From Chitinophaga solisilvae (GTDB lineage Bacteria; Bacteroidota; Bacteroidia; Chitinophagales; Chitinophagaceae), in contig NZ_JAABOK010000004.1 of assembly GCF_009928525.1 (NCBI RefSeq), positions 62,001 to 126,000 of the forward strand: 64,000 nucleotides of DNA, read 5' to 3'. The notes under the pieces were generated by a model that saw nothing but the letters and a program-made list of their open reading frames with translations, was not told the origin of the DNA and made no database searches. The translations under genes and the position numbers were made by a program. Shown in pieces: positions 51,479 through 60,104 of this stretch. The first letter of the stretch is position 1, and each line of letters begins with the position of its first letter.

Positions 51479-53879
51479 AAGGTCTGCGGATAATAATCTC
51501 CTCAAAACCACGATCTGCTAAAAATGAAATAGTATTATCTGCCGCGAAGTTCTCCCTGTCTAATGGAATGCTTACGCCATCCACAATAGCGGCGACCGGC
51601 CGGAACGGCAGTCCGTGCAGTACAATCCGGTGATGTGTATACGCGGTTTCATAGTTAACGTAATACTTCTTCTTCAGGTGAAACTGTTGTGCATCAGATA
51701 CCTGTTTGAAGGTGATGATGTTATACTGTCCGTTCCTGTAACCATAATGATCTCCCGCATCTTCATAAAGCATGCTCCTCACCGTCGTTTCTCCGTAGTA
51801 AACATGCAGCAGCATTTCGGTAACCGGCTTTTCATGCGTGTACTGCATTTCAGGATAGCGGGGTAATACAGCGCCGGCTTTCACAAAAATCGGCATCTCT
51901 TCCAGCGGCGTAGCCACTGTGAGTGCCTGCTTACCGGTATGCAGACTATCATTCCAGAAATAATACCAGTTGCCTTCAGGCAGGTACACCTGCATTTCTT
52001 TCATGCCTTTTTCACCGACGTGGCTCACCAGCAGGCTGTCGCCGAACATGAACTCATGTGTACAGTTGTGTGTGGCCGGATCCTGCTGGGCAGTAAATGC
52101 CAGCGGGCGCAGCATAGGCATACCGTTGGTGGCGTATTGCCAGAAAGTGGTATACAGATACGGTAACAGCTGGTAGCGCAGGGAGATAAACCTGGTCACT
52201 ACCTTTTCGTATTCCGGTCCGAAGCTCCATGGCTCCTGGTTGAAGCCGGTTTCATTGCTGGCAGAATGGGTACGCATCAGCGGATGAAAAGTCGCCAGCT
52301 GTATCCAGCGGGTATAAAGTTCTCCGTCCGGTTCCCCGATGAAACCACCAATATCGCTGCCGGTGAAGGATATACCGGAAACGGCTAAACGCTGACATTG
52401 TACGGATGCCAGCCATAAATGCTCCCAGCTGGAAACATTATCGCCGGTCCAGACGGAAGACCAGCGCTGCGCGCCTGCGTAACAGGAACGGGTGATGAGG
52501 AAAGGCCGGTTGGGCAGCAGGTATTTTTTCATACCGGCGGCGGTAGACTTACTCATCAGGTGGCCGTAAATATTATGGGCTTTACGGTGGCTCACTTCTT
52601 CCCCGTCATAATCGTGGCGCACATCTTCCGGGAAGGAGCCCATTTCGAACACAGCCGGTTCGTTCATATCATTCCATACGCCTCTGACGCCGGTTTCTGC
52701 CAGCCCTTTGAACAGGCTGCTCCACCACTCGCGGACAACAGGGTTGGTATAATCAGGGAACACGCACTTGCCGGGCCATACATCGCCTTCCATCAGTGCG
52801 CCATCCGCGCGTTTACAGAAATAATTATTACGGAGTCCTTCCTGGTAGATGCTGTAATCCGGATCTACCTTTATACCCGGGTCAATAATCACTACTACCT
52901 TAAATCCTTCTGCAGCGAGGTCCCTTATGAGCCCGGCCGGATCGGGAAAGTATTCCTTGTTCCAGGTAAAGCAGCGGAAGCCATCCATATAATCAATATC
53001 GAGGTAGATAACATCACAGGGGATGCGGCGTTTCCTGAAGGTTGCGGCTATTTCCTTCACCCGGGTATCAGGGAAGTAGCTCCAGCGACATTGATGATAG
53101 CCCAAAGCCCACAAGGGCGGCAGTTCCGGCGTACCTGTAATTTTTGTATAGGAGGCGGCTACCTCCAGCAGTTCCGGACCATAGATAAAGTAATAGTTCA
53201 TTTCTCCGCCGCGTGCCCAGAAGCTGCAGGCATCTTCCCGTTCTTTTCCGAAGTCGAAGATGGTGCGGAAGGTGTTATCGAAGAAGATACCATAACCGAT
53301 ACCGTCATGCAGTCCGTAATAGAACGGGATGTTGCGGTACAGCGGATCCGTATCTTTCTGATAGCCGTATGCATCGGTACCATAGTTTTCCAGGCGCTTG
53401 CCGCGGAGGTTCAGATCTGTAGGCTTGTCCCCGAGTCCGTAAAAGCATTCCCCTTCCTGTACCAGCTTGCTGCAGTATACTATTTTACCGCCTTTCTGCA
53501 GATAATGCTGCCAGTGAAAACCCATTTCGTCCTGGTTGATGACCTTTCCGTCCTTATCGCTGATGGTAATACGCAGGTTGTCGCGAGCAATAAATACTTT
53601 CAGGGCATCAGTATATATCTCGAAGGTTTCTTCCCATTCCTTGATACCGAATGTGATAGGAGATTCCTCCATGGTATCGCTGGTAGCGTAGGAGAAATCG
53701 CGCTGGAAGGTGCCATCGGCGGCATAGCGGAAGCGGATAATTTTATCTGCGATGACCCGCACTTCCAGGATGGTTTCCGTTGTGTAAAAGCAAAAATAGT
53801 TTCCTTCTTTTTTCCATTCCCTGATCGCGTCCGGGTAGTGCTTTACGCCATATTTACTTGACGAGGTTTCAACTTGCAT
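51477..53879 (-). CDS. GH31 alpha-glucosidase-type glycoside hydrolase
   Basis: An 800-residue glycosidase releasing alpha-linked sugars. The N-terminal beta-sandwich (to about residue 230) precedes the barrel; the catalytic nucleophile is D404 in WNDMNEPAVFE and the acid/base is D480 in SSVWTGDNVSSW, with MRTHS and PLMR nearby, as in alpha-glucosidases of GH31. No signal peptide is visible, so the enzyme is probably cytoplasmic. With glgB and fbp it belongs to storage and central sugar metabolism. Substrate (maltose, isomaltose or other) not deduced. Confidence 0.92.
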   Translation of the reverse strand: MQVETSSSKYGVKHYPDAIREWKKEGNYFCFYTTETILEVRVIADKIIRFRYAADGTFQRDFSYATSDTMEESPITFGIKEWEETFEIYTDALKVFIARDNLRITISDKDGKVINQDEMGFHWQHYLQKGGKIVYCSKLVQEGECFYGLGDKPTDLNLRGKRLENYGTDAYGYQKDTDPLYRNIPFYYGLHDGIGYGIFFDNTFRTIFDFGKEREDACSFWARGGEMNYYFIYGPELLEVAASYTKITGTPELPPLWALGYHQCRWSYFPDTRVKEIAATFRKRRIPCDVIYLDIDYMDGFRCFTWNKEYFPDPAGLIRDLAAEGFKVVVIIDPGIKVDPDYSIYQEGLRNNYFCKRADGALMEGDVWPGKCVFPDYTNPVVREWWSSLFKGLAETGVRGVWNDMNEPAVFEMGSFPEDVRHDYDGEEVSHRKAHNIYGHLMSKSTAAGMKKYLLPNRPFLITRSCYAGAQRWSSVWTGDNVSSWEHLWLASVQCQRLAVSGISFTGSDIGGFIGEPDGELYTRWIQLATFHPLMRTHSASNETGFNQEPWSFGPEYEKVVTRFISLRYQLLPYLYTTFWQYATNGMPMLRPLAFTAQQDPATHNCTHEFMFGDSLLVSHVGEKGMKEMQVYLPEGNWYYFWNDSLHTGKQALTVATPLEEMPIFVKAGAVLPRYPEMQYTHEKPVTEMLLHVYYGETTVRSMLYEDAGDHYGYRNGQYNIITFKQVSDAQQFHLKKKYYVNYETAYTHHRIVLHGLPFRPVAAIVDGVSIPLDRENFAADNTISFLADRGFEEIIIRRP

Positions 53880-54105
53880 AATCTCTTTTTATGAACTGCA
53901 CACAATTATACGCTGTGTAGCAATCAGAACATTGTATCAGGAATTAAATTACATAAAAATTCAGAGTAGTGATAGCCTTTCGCGTTAGTTGCTGATATTA
54001 CTGCGTTGGCAGTGCAAATAATGATGTTAACAAAAAAGGCATCGTATTATATTTATTAGTTATTAACTTCATATTGTTTAAATGTACTTTTTGCTTTAAC
54101 CTATT

Positions 54106-55167
54106 TTACCGGTGCGCCTTTCCAGGAGCACCTTTTTTATGTGCGGGCATTTCCAGTACTGCAATGGTTTTACCTGCCAGGAATACCCTGGAGCCATTTC
54201 TGGCGCGGCGTGCCACATGGAATCCGTCGCCGATTTTTCTCCAGTCTTTCCCGCCGTTCTCTGAAATATCCGTGCCGGAAGTACCGGTGGTAATTAATAA
54301 TTCCGGTGTAATGTATGCCACGCAGGATTTAAACCCTCCGGGCGCTGTGCGGGGTAAAGTCCAGTGGCGGCCTCCGTCGGAGGTGAGCGCACAGTTGCCC
54401 TGCCGCAGGGTATCATTTTTGTAATCGCCGCCCACCGCAATTCCTTTTCTGCTGTTGAGAAAGGCGATAGAAAACGTGCCAGTGGTGGCTTGCCCCTGTA
54501 TGAGCGGGATGGGTAGTGCTTTCCAGGTGTTATCCCCGTATTGGTGCAGTCTGGAAACAGTGCCGCCTGTAGCTGCATAGACGCGGTTCCCGCCAATGGT
54601 AATCAGGCTGGTGCCGCTGGCAGCGAATATAGATTCTCCTTTTCCGGCGGCTGGGGCATTGGTGTCCGGTTGCCAGGTACGGCCTCCGTCGTGCGTCCGC
54701 AGTACGGTAAACTGCTCCTGCAGCGGATCTCCGATGGCGATGCCTTCCTGCGTATCAAAAAATTCTACAGCATCGAAAAATATGCCGGGTGTATTATTAA
54801 AGTACACCCGTTGCCAGGTGGCGCCGCCGTCTGCTGTCATAAAAATATGTGCCGGCTCGCCTGCATTGATAACTACGGCCTTCTTTTCATCGAAGGCGTA
54901 CAGCGAACGCCAGTCGCAGCTGTCGCAGCCACTGACCCGGGTCCACTGCCAGGACCGGCCGCCATCGGTGCTTCTGCCTACCTGTCCGCCGGTGCCGGAT
55001 ACCCATACAATATCATCCGTGACGGCGCTGAGTCCGCGTATACTTCTGGCAGGAGGGGTGGCTTCCGTGATCTTTATATGATAATCTGCCGGTTGTGCCT
55101 GTGCCTGTATCCGTGAAAAATACCCGGAAGCGAGAAGAAAAATTATTGTAACTGCTGATCTGAGCAT
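54106..55167 (-). CDS. Secreted YCF48/BNR-repeat beta-propeller protein
   Basis: From ATG 55167 this is a 353-residue exported protein with signal peptide ending QAQAQ; an upstream in-frame start gives an unlikely N terminus. Five or more repeats ending in S/T-x-DGG-x-x-W are present (STDGGRSWQW, TADGGATWQR, THDGGRTWQP, TSDGGRHWTL, SENGGKDWRK), the mark of YCF48-type/sialidase-like propellers. Such proteins are often labelled oxidoreductase without evidence. No catalytic residues can be named. Two Cys (GCDSCDW) in the first repeat may pair. Confidence 0.78.
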   Translation of the reverse strand: MLRSAVTIIFLLASGYFSRIQAQAQPADYHIKITEATPPARSIRGLSAVTDDIVWVSGTGGQVGRSTDGGRSWQWTRVSGCDSCDWRSLYAFDEKKAVVINAGEPAHIFMTADGGATWQRVYFNNTPGIFFDAVEFFDTQEGIAIGDPLQEQFTVLRTHDGGRTWQPDTNAPAAGKGESIFAASGTSLITIGGNRVYAATGGTVSRLHQYGDNTWKALPIPLIQGQATTGTFSIAFLNSRKGIAVGGDYKNDTLRQGNCALTSDGGRHWTLPRTAPGGFKSCVAYITPELLITTGTSGTDISENGGKDWRKIGDGFHVARRARNGSRVFLAGKTIAVLEMPAHKKGAPGKAHR

Positions 55168-55320
55168 AAAAAAATATTTACCTGTAAGTGGCTGCTGTAA
55201 AGGGTTTGAAGATACGTTTGCTGAAAGTGTTGCTGGCATAAGTATGAGTTATAATATTTATTTCCAATCTGTTATCCGGAAGAAAATTACAAAATAGCTA
55301 CAAAGTGTGGCGTAGAATTA

Positions 55321-55328
55321 TATATTTG
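55321..55328 (+). promoter_or_regulatory. Candidate -7 promoter element for the sensor kinase
   Basis: TATATTTG matches TAnnTTTG exactly, 43 bases before the GTG start. No -33 TTG at standard spacing. Confidence 0.42.
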
Positions 55329-55371
55329 CAAAAACAGCCTAAACCAGCTTACTGTCAATAACATAATCAGC

Positions 55372-58300
55372 GTGCTTCATTCCCTCCAACAGAAAATATT
55401 TATCCTGCTATGCCTGTGGGCCCTAATGGGCAAGGTTTTACATGCCCAGGATAAGCCATATATTTTCGATAGTTACAGCGTAAATGAGGGACTTTCCCAG
55501 AGTACGGTATTTGACATTACCCAGGACGATCAGGGTTTTTTATGGATTGCCACCCGCGACGGTATCAATCGTTTCGATGGTTATACCTTCAATGAGTACC
55601 GCTTCAAGCCCAGTTCCCGGGAACTGGATAAGGCCGGCGAAGGGAAAGGGGAGCTGGTTCCCCGTGGCAGCAATGGTAACCGGGCGGTTATCAACCGCTT
55701 TGACCTGAAAGGCTACAAGGGTTATTCCTTCTACCGGGACAGCCGCCACCAGCTGCTGCTGGCACATAATAACGGGATCAGTGTGTATGATAAGTATCGT
55801 AACAATTTCAAGGCATTGCTTACCGATACCTCCAACATCAACGCACAGGAAAGAGACAGCAACAACAAGTTCAGGATACTGGGAGAAGATGCGGCCACCA
55901 GATCCCTGTGGGTGTGGCGGCCTACCCGGGGGCTATATATACTGGATGACAGCACCTATGCTATCCGCCGGATTATCATGTACCCGCTGCAGTTCCAGCG
56001 CAGGGGTATTGTGCCTTCTGCCCTGATGAAAGACGGGAACACCATCTGGATGACCGGCGATGAAGGAGAACTGCTGTCACTGGATATCCGCACGTTGCAG
56101 ATGCCGATTTACTGCCTGCCCAGCATCGGTAAGGCGCCGGTCATGCGTAACCTCAGCGCTGATTCCATGCTGATTGTCAGCCAGGGTCATATCACGCTCT
56201 TCAATAAACGCAGAAATAAGTACAGCGACCTGCCCTTCGAAATCCGCAATGAATACGGAGAGCCGTTTGTGCCCAACGTCATTGAGATAGATCATGAAGG
56301 CAACGCCTGGATAGGCGGTACAGACGGTGTGCTGGTGTACAGCATTGCGCGTAATGAGATTATCCGGCACATCGTGAGCTTCAATACCTTTGAAACCCGC
56401 TCCTTCAATCTTGTCAGTTACCTGTACCGCGACGGGTCTGATAATATGTGGGTGGGCACGGATGGTGACGGACTGAAAAAATATTCTCCCCATAAAAAAG
56501 TTTTTAACCTGTACCGCTCTCCTTACATCACCCATAATATGGTACAGGCAGTGTACAAGCACGATGACGGCAAACTATATGTGGGACTGATGCGCGACGG
56601 GCTTAATATTTATGCAGAAGGAGGAAAGTTCCTGGAGCGCATTTCCAATGAATTGTATCCGGGGAAATTTCCGGGCAGCGATCTCGGCGCCATCTGCCGG
56701 GAAGATTTTGAGCACCTGTGGCTGCATTTTGCCAATATGCATATCGGGTTGTTCAATGTACAGACCAAAGGCTTTACAGACCTGACGCCTAAAGTGCTGG
56801 CCCTGGGCCTGCCCCAGCAGCGGGACCCGTTCCCTCTGCTGTTTAAGCGCGCCAACGGGGAACTGTATTTCAACTATGGCAGTTACCTGCTCCGCTTTGA
56901 AGACGGGCAGCATGGCCATAAGGTAGCCATTGTGCATCATTTCAACGATGAGCTGATTACTGCCTATTACGAAGATTATATGGGTAACCAGTACGTGGGA
57001 ACGAAATCTGCCGTATACGTAAAAAATGTTTCTTCCTCCCGCTGGAAATATGTAGCGTTGCCGGACGGCACCGCCATCAAAGGTATCAACAAGAACCCGC
57101 ACAAGGAGCTGCTGATAGCTACCAACAAGGGATTGTTTGTGCTGGATGCACAGGAGCAGATTAAAACGCACTATAACAGTTACGACTATCCGAAACTGAT
57201 CAATGACTACATGTACGGGGTGCTGCTGGACGACAAGGACCGTATCTGGGTGAGCCATAACAAAGGGGTGACGCAGATTAACCCGGTAACCAATGAAATT
57301 ACGACCTATAATCATGAAGATGGTCTGCAGTCCAACGAATTCAATACCGGCGCCTTCTTTAAATCCATAGACGGAGAATTATTTTTCGGCGGTATCCGTG
57401 GTGTAAATGGTTTTTACCCGAAAAATTTCCGGAAGAATCCTTTTAACTCCAAAGTAATCATCCGCCGGATGGAAGTACTGGATAAGCCCTATGAGTCAGA
57501 TACGGCCATCTCCCTGCTGAAAAGGGTAGAGCTGCCGTATAATCAGAATACCATTGCTATTGAGTTTGTACCGCTGGAATATACCAACCCGCTGAAAAAC
57601 AAGGTACAGTATAAACTAGAAGGCGCTGATGAAGACTGGGTAGAGGCGGGCACCTTCCGGATGGCGCGTTACACGAACCTGCATCCCGGCAGTTATACCT
57701 TTAAGGTAAAGGCTTCCAATAACGACGACAGCTGGAACACTACACCTACCACGTTGGAGATCGTCATAAAAATTCCTTTCTGGCAGTCGCTCTGGTTCAG
57801 GTTTCTGTTATTACTCTTACTGTTGGGCATTGCATATTATTTCTCTACGTTGTATCTTGATTATAAAATAAGACACGAAAAACTGAAACTGGAGAAAGAG
57901 CAGGCCGTGGATCAGGAGCGTGCACGTATTTCCAGCGATATGCACGACGATCTTGGTTCCGGGTTATCTACCATCAGGCTGCTGAGTGAAATTGCGAAGC
58001 GGAAAATTCCGGATACCTCGCAGACGAAGGAGATAGAGCGCATCAGTGAAACAGCCGGAGAGATGATAGATAAGATGAGTGAGATTATCTGGGCGATGAA
58101 TTCCTCTAATGATTCACTGGCTAACCTGATCGCTTATATGCGCAGTTTTGCTGCCGATTTTTTAGAGCATTCTCATATAACACATCAGTTCTTTATACCG
58201 GAAGTAATACCAGATATTAAACTGAGCGGGGGCACCAGAAGAAATATTTATCTCGCCGTTAAAGAGTCGCTGCACAACGTAGTCAAGCATGCGAAGGCCA

Positions 58301-58503
58301 CAGAGGTGATAATAGAAGTGAAAATGCATAAAAATATGACGATCATGATCAAAGACAACGGAAAAGGATTTGACCAGGAAAAGGTCCGGTTATTCGGCAA
58401 CGGATTGAAAAATATCCAGAAGCGGATGCTGGCTGTGGGTGGTCATGCAGACATCACTTCCAACAACGGTACAATAGTTTTTCTCGATATCCCACTAAAT
58501 TAA
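55372..58503 (+). CDS. Two-component sensor histidine kinase with periplasmic propeller
   Basis: A 1043-residue membrane sensor. GTG at 55372 is preferred because it keeps a signal peptide (ending LHAQ); the next ATG would lose it. Two-component propeller repeats begin at SVNEGLSQSTVFDITQDDQGFLWIATRDGINRFDG and continue to about residue 680; a Y_Y_Y domain follows (NTIAIEFVPLEYTNPLKNKVQYKLEG). One TM helix is at about 805-828, then a HisKA_3 domain (H858 in SSDMHDDLGSGLST) and an HATPase domain ending FGNGLKNIQKRMLAVGG. The cognate LuxR-type regulator follows at 58551. Ligand unknown. Confidence 0.92.
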   Translation: MLHSLQQKIFILLCLWALMGKVLHAQDKPYIFDSYSVNEGLSQSTVFDITQDDQGFLWIATRDGINRFDGYTFNEYRFKPSSRELDKAGEGKGELVPRGSNGNRAVINRFDLKGYKGYSFYRDSRHQLLLAHNNGISVYDKYRNNFKALLTDTSNINAQERDSNNKFRILGEDAATRSLWVWRPTRGLYILDDSTYAIRRIIMYPLQFQRRGIVPSALMKDGNTIWMTGDEGELLSLDIRTLQMPIYCLPSIGKAPVMRNLSADSMLIVSQGHITLFNKRRNKYSDLPFEIRNEYGEPFVPNVIEIDHEGNAWIGGTDGVLVYSIARNEIIRHIVSFNTFETRSFNLVSYLYRDGSDNMWVGTDGDGLKKYSPHKKVFNLYRSPYITHNMVQAVYKHDDGKLYVGLMRDGLNIYAEGGKFLERISNELYPGKFPGSDLGAICREDFEHLWLHFANMHIGLFNVQTKGFTDLTPKVLALGLPQQRDPFPLLFKRANGELYFNYGSYLLRFEDGQHGHKVAIVHHFNDELITAYYEDYMGNQYVGTKSAVYVKNVSSSRWKYVALPDGTAIKGINKNPHKELLIATNKGLFVLDAQEQIKTHYNSYDYPKLINDYMYGVLLDDKDRIWVSHNKGVTQINPVTNEITTYNHEDGLQSNEFNTGAFFKSIDGELFFGGIRGVNGFYPKNFRKNPFNSKVIIRRMEVLDKPYESDTAISLLKRVELPYNQNTIAIEFVPLEYTNPLKNKVQYKLEGADEDWVEAGTFRMARYTNLHPGSYTFKVKASNNDDSWNTTPTTLEIVIKIPFWQSLWFRFLLLLLLLGIAYYFSTLYLDYKIRHEKLKLEKEQAVDQERARISSDMHDDLGSGLSTIRLLSEIAKRKIPDTSQTKEIERISETAGEMIDKMSEIIWAMNSSNDSLANLIAYMRSFAADFLEHSHITHQFFIPEVIPDIKLSGGTRRNIYLAVKESLHNVVKHAKATEVIIEVKMHKNMTIMIKDNGKGFDQEKVRLFGNGLKNIQKRMLAVGGHADITSNNGTIVFLDIPLN

Positions 58504-58550
58504 CATACATTTGTTTTAAGTAACATTTAAGTGTTATAATTCCTACAAAC

Positions 58551-59219
58551 ATGACGGTATACTCAAAGAAGAAGTCCCAGGATAACATGGACATTATCTC
58601 TATTGCGATAGTAGAAGACAACCATGATATCCGCACGGCTATGGAATTGCTGATTAATGGTTCTGACGGTTATGCCTGTGTTGGCACTTTCAATAATGCT
58701 GAAACCGCACTGGAGCAAATCCCTCAATTGCTGCCAAACGTAGTACTGATGGATTTTAATCTTCCGGGTGGAATGAATGGTATTGAATGTATTGCCCGGT
58801 TGAAAGCAGAGTACCAGGATATGCAGTTTATGATGCTGACGGTATATGAAGATGATGACAAAATTTTCATGGCGCTGGAAGCAGGCGCAAGTGGATACAT
58901 CCTCAAGAAAACCTCACCCGGTGAATTACTGGAAGCCATCCGTGATCTGCACGAAGGCGGCTCTCCGATGAGCTCTCAGATAGCCAGAAGGGTAGTAGCA
59001 TTTTTCCAGAAACAGGCAAAGCCTAACCCGGCCCTGGAAGCCCTTACCACACGTGAAAAAGAAATTCTGGATCAGTTATCCAAAGGCTTCCTCTACAAGG
59101 AAATTGCCAGCAACCTGTTTATCAGTATCGAAACTGTCAGAAGACACGTACATAATATTTATGAGAAACTGCATGTTCGCAGCAGAACGGATGCGGTGAA
59201 TAAATACTACAACAGGTAA
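58551..59219 (+). CDS. NarL/FixJ-family response regulator
   Basis: A 222-residue regulator: receiver domain with phospho-acceptor D68 (VVLMDFNLPG) and switch region LTVYEDDDKIFMALEAGASGYILKK, followed by a LuxR-type HTH (LTTREKEILDQLSKGFLYKEIASNLFISIETVRRHVHNIYEKLHVRSR). ATG at 58551 and 58587 are both possible; the second begins MDIISIAIVEDN, closer to the usual receiver start. It is 47 bases after its kinase and almost certainly its partner. A long inverted repeat follows its stop. Confidence 0.92.
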   Translation: MTVYSKKKSQDNMDIISIAIVEDNHDIRTAMELLINGSDGYACVGTFNNAETALEQIPQLLPNVVLMDFNLPGGMNGIECIARLKAEYQDMQFMMLTVYEDDDKIFMALEAGASGYILKKTSPGELLEAIRDLHEGGSPMSSQIARRVVAFFQKQAKPNPALEALTTREKEILDQLSKGFLYKEIASNLFISIETVRRHVHNIYEKLHVRSRTDAVNKYYNR

Positions 59220-59220
59220 A

Positions 59221-59376
59221 ATAATTACGAATTACGAATTATGAATTGCGAATGCAGAAGCGAAGATGTAAACGAAGATTAAAGCAGATATTGAATAGTT
59301 ATCCTCTTTAATCTTCGTTTACATCTTCGCTTCTGCATTCGCAATTCGTAATTCGTAATTCGTAATTTGCAATTAT
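59221..59376. repeat. Intergenic inverted repeat 8 (ACGAATT arm type, unique core)
   Basis: The inner stem is perfect over 42 bp (59243-59284 against 59306-59347, core GCAGAAGCGAAGATGTAAAC). The outer arms are runs of ACGAATT: about three units on the left and four on the right, so the right arm is one heptamer longer. The loop is 21 bases. The right end overlaps the stop codon of the 30-aa small ORF. Confidence 0.95.
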
Positions 59377-59465
59377 CTCACTACGTGTTTTCTAAACAGA
59401 TGAGCACATAAAACTACCGCTGCAATAAGCAAACATGCCAGTTTGAACAATAAACCAATTTTCAT
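59373..59465 (-). CDS. Predicted small single-TM protein (30 aa)
   Basis: A 30-codon ORF: MKIGLLFKLACLLIAAVVL, one hydrophobic segment, then a basic tail (CAHLFRKHVVR). It is read from the gap between the response-regulator repeat and the next small ORF. Its stop codon is inside inverted repeat 8. Small size and membrane-like character are the only evidence; confidence is limited. Confidence 0.38.
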   Translation of the reverse strand: MKIGLLFKLACLLIAAVVLCAHLFRKHVVR

Positions 59466-59619
59466 AGGAAGGGGATTATATGGTTAATAGAATAGAATTA
59501 TAACACTCCCTGGTAGCTATGACCGCGCTGTTGTTAAAAGGCTGATGGTATTGTAGAATCCCTGATTGTCAGATTTTGGTGTGGGTGTGATCAGTTATGA
59601 TTTGTTTGTTGTAATCTTG

Positions 59620-59769
59620 TTACCGGAGCATCTGCCAGGAATCGAATTTCCTGATAAGACGCAGAAATTTATTGCCGATGTTGTTCTGTTGTTCCCTGCG
59701 TATCAGATAGGTGGCAATGGCAGCAACAAAAAGTACGGTAACGATAAGGATAAGGCATAGTATTTTCAT
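59620..59769 (-). CDS. Predicted small single-TM protein (49 aa)
   Basis: A 49-codon ORF, MKILCLILIVTVLFVAAIAT (membrane segment) then a basic, amphipathic-looking tail with LIRREQQNN, FLRLIRK and SWQMLR. A TATCTTTC element lies about 20 bases upstream on this strand (59790-59797). It points the same way as the 30-aa ORF 154 bases further on. An ORF on the plus strand overlaps it but has no signal of its own. Confidence 0.42.
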   Translation of the reverse strand: MKILCLILIVTVLFVAAIATYLIRREQQNNIGNKFLRLIRKFDSWQMLR

Positions 59770-59981
59770 AAGGACATAGGTTAGGATATGAAAGATAATC
59801 GTCTCTTGTAAATATAATGATTACTTTCATATAAACTTTATTTATTATTGTTTTTATTTTTAATATTAAATTACAGATTTTTATTAACCCCCGGAAAATG
59901 AGCAGTTTTCCCTTCCAGGTCAAATTTTACTTCTATTAATATATTGATTGGTAGCGAGTTAAGCATAGTGTATAACTTATA

Positions 59982-60013
59982 CTTGGGATGATTCGCTGAA
60001 ACCTTTATTTTTG
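59982..60013 (+). promoter_or_regulatory. Promoter of the parE transcript (CTTG-N20-TATTTTTG)
   Basis: TTG at 59983-59985 and TATTTTTG at 60006-60013, exactly 20 bases apart, match the full Bacteroidota consensus. The leader to parE would be about 85 bases. Confidence 0.68.
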
Positions 60014-60104
60014 CCAGCAATCGGATTTTGCTAAAAGATTTAGTATCCTTGCAGCATAATGATTAACCCGAGGAATATAAGTATTAAGGAAATTAAAATA
60101 TATT

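Noticed and set aside
52419..53861. Long open frame (480 codons) on the plus strand opposite the GH31 gene
   Set aside because: It lies wholly antisense to a complete GH31 enzyme with catalytic residues; its translation shows no domain or signal, and long antisense frames arise from codon bias.
18421..59376. Insertion sequences or MITEs ending in these inverted repeats
   Set aside because: No target-site duplications or transposase were recognised, and cores are not shared enough to be one mobile element; not excluded for the GCAGCGGAGAT subfamily.
59566..59760. 64-codon plus-strand frame opposite the 49-aa small ORF
   Set aside because: No membrane or signal features as good as those on the minus strand; probably a shadow, but neither is proven.
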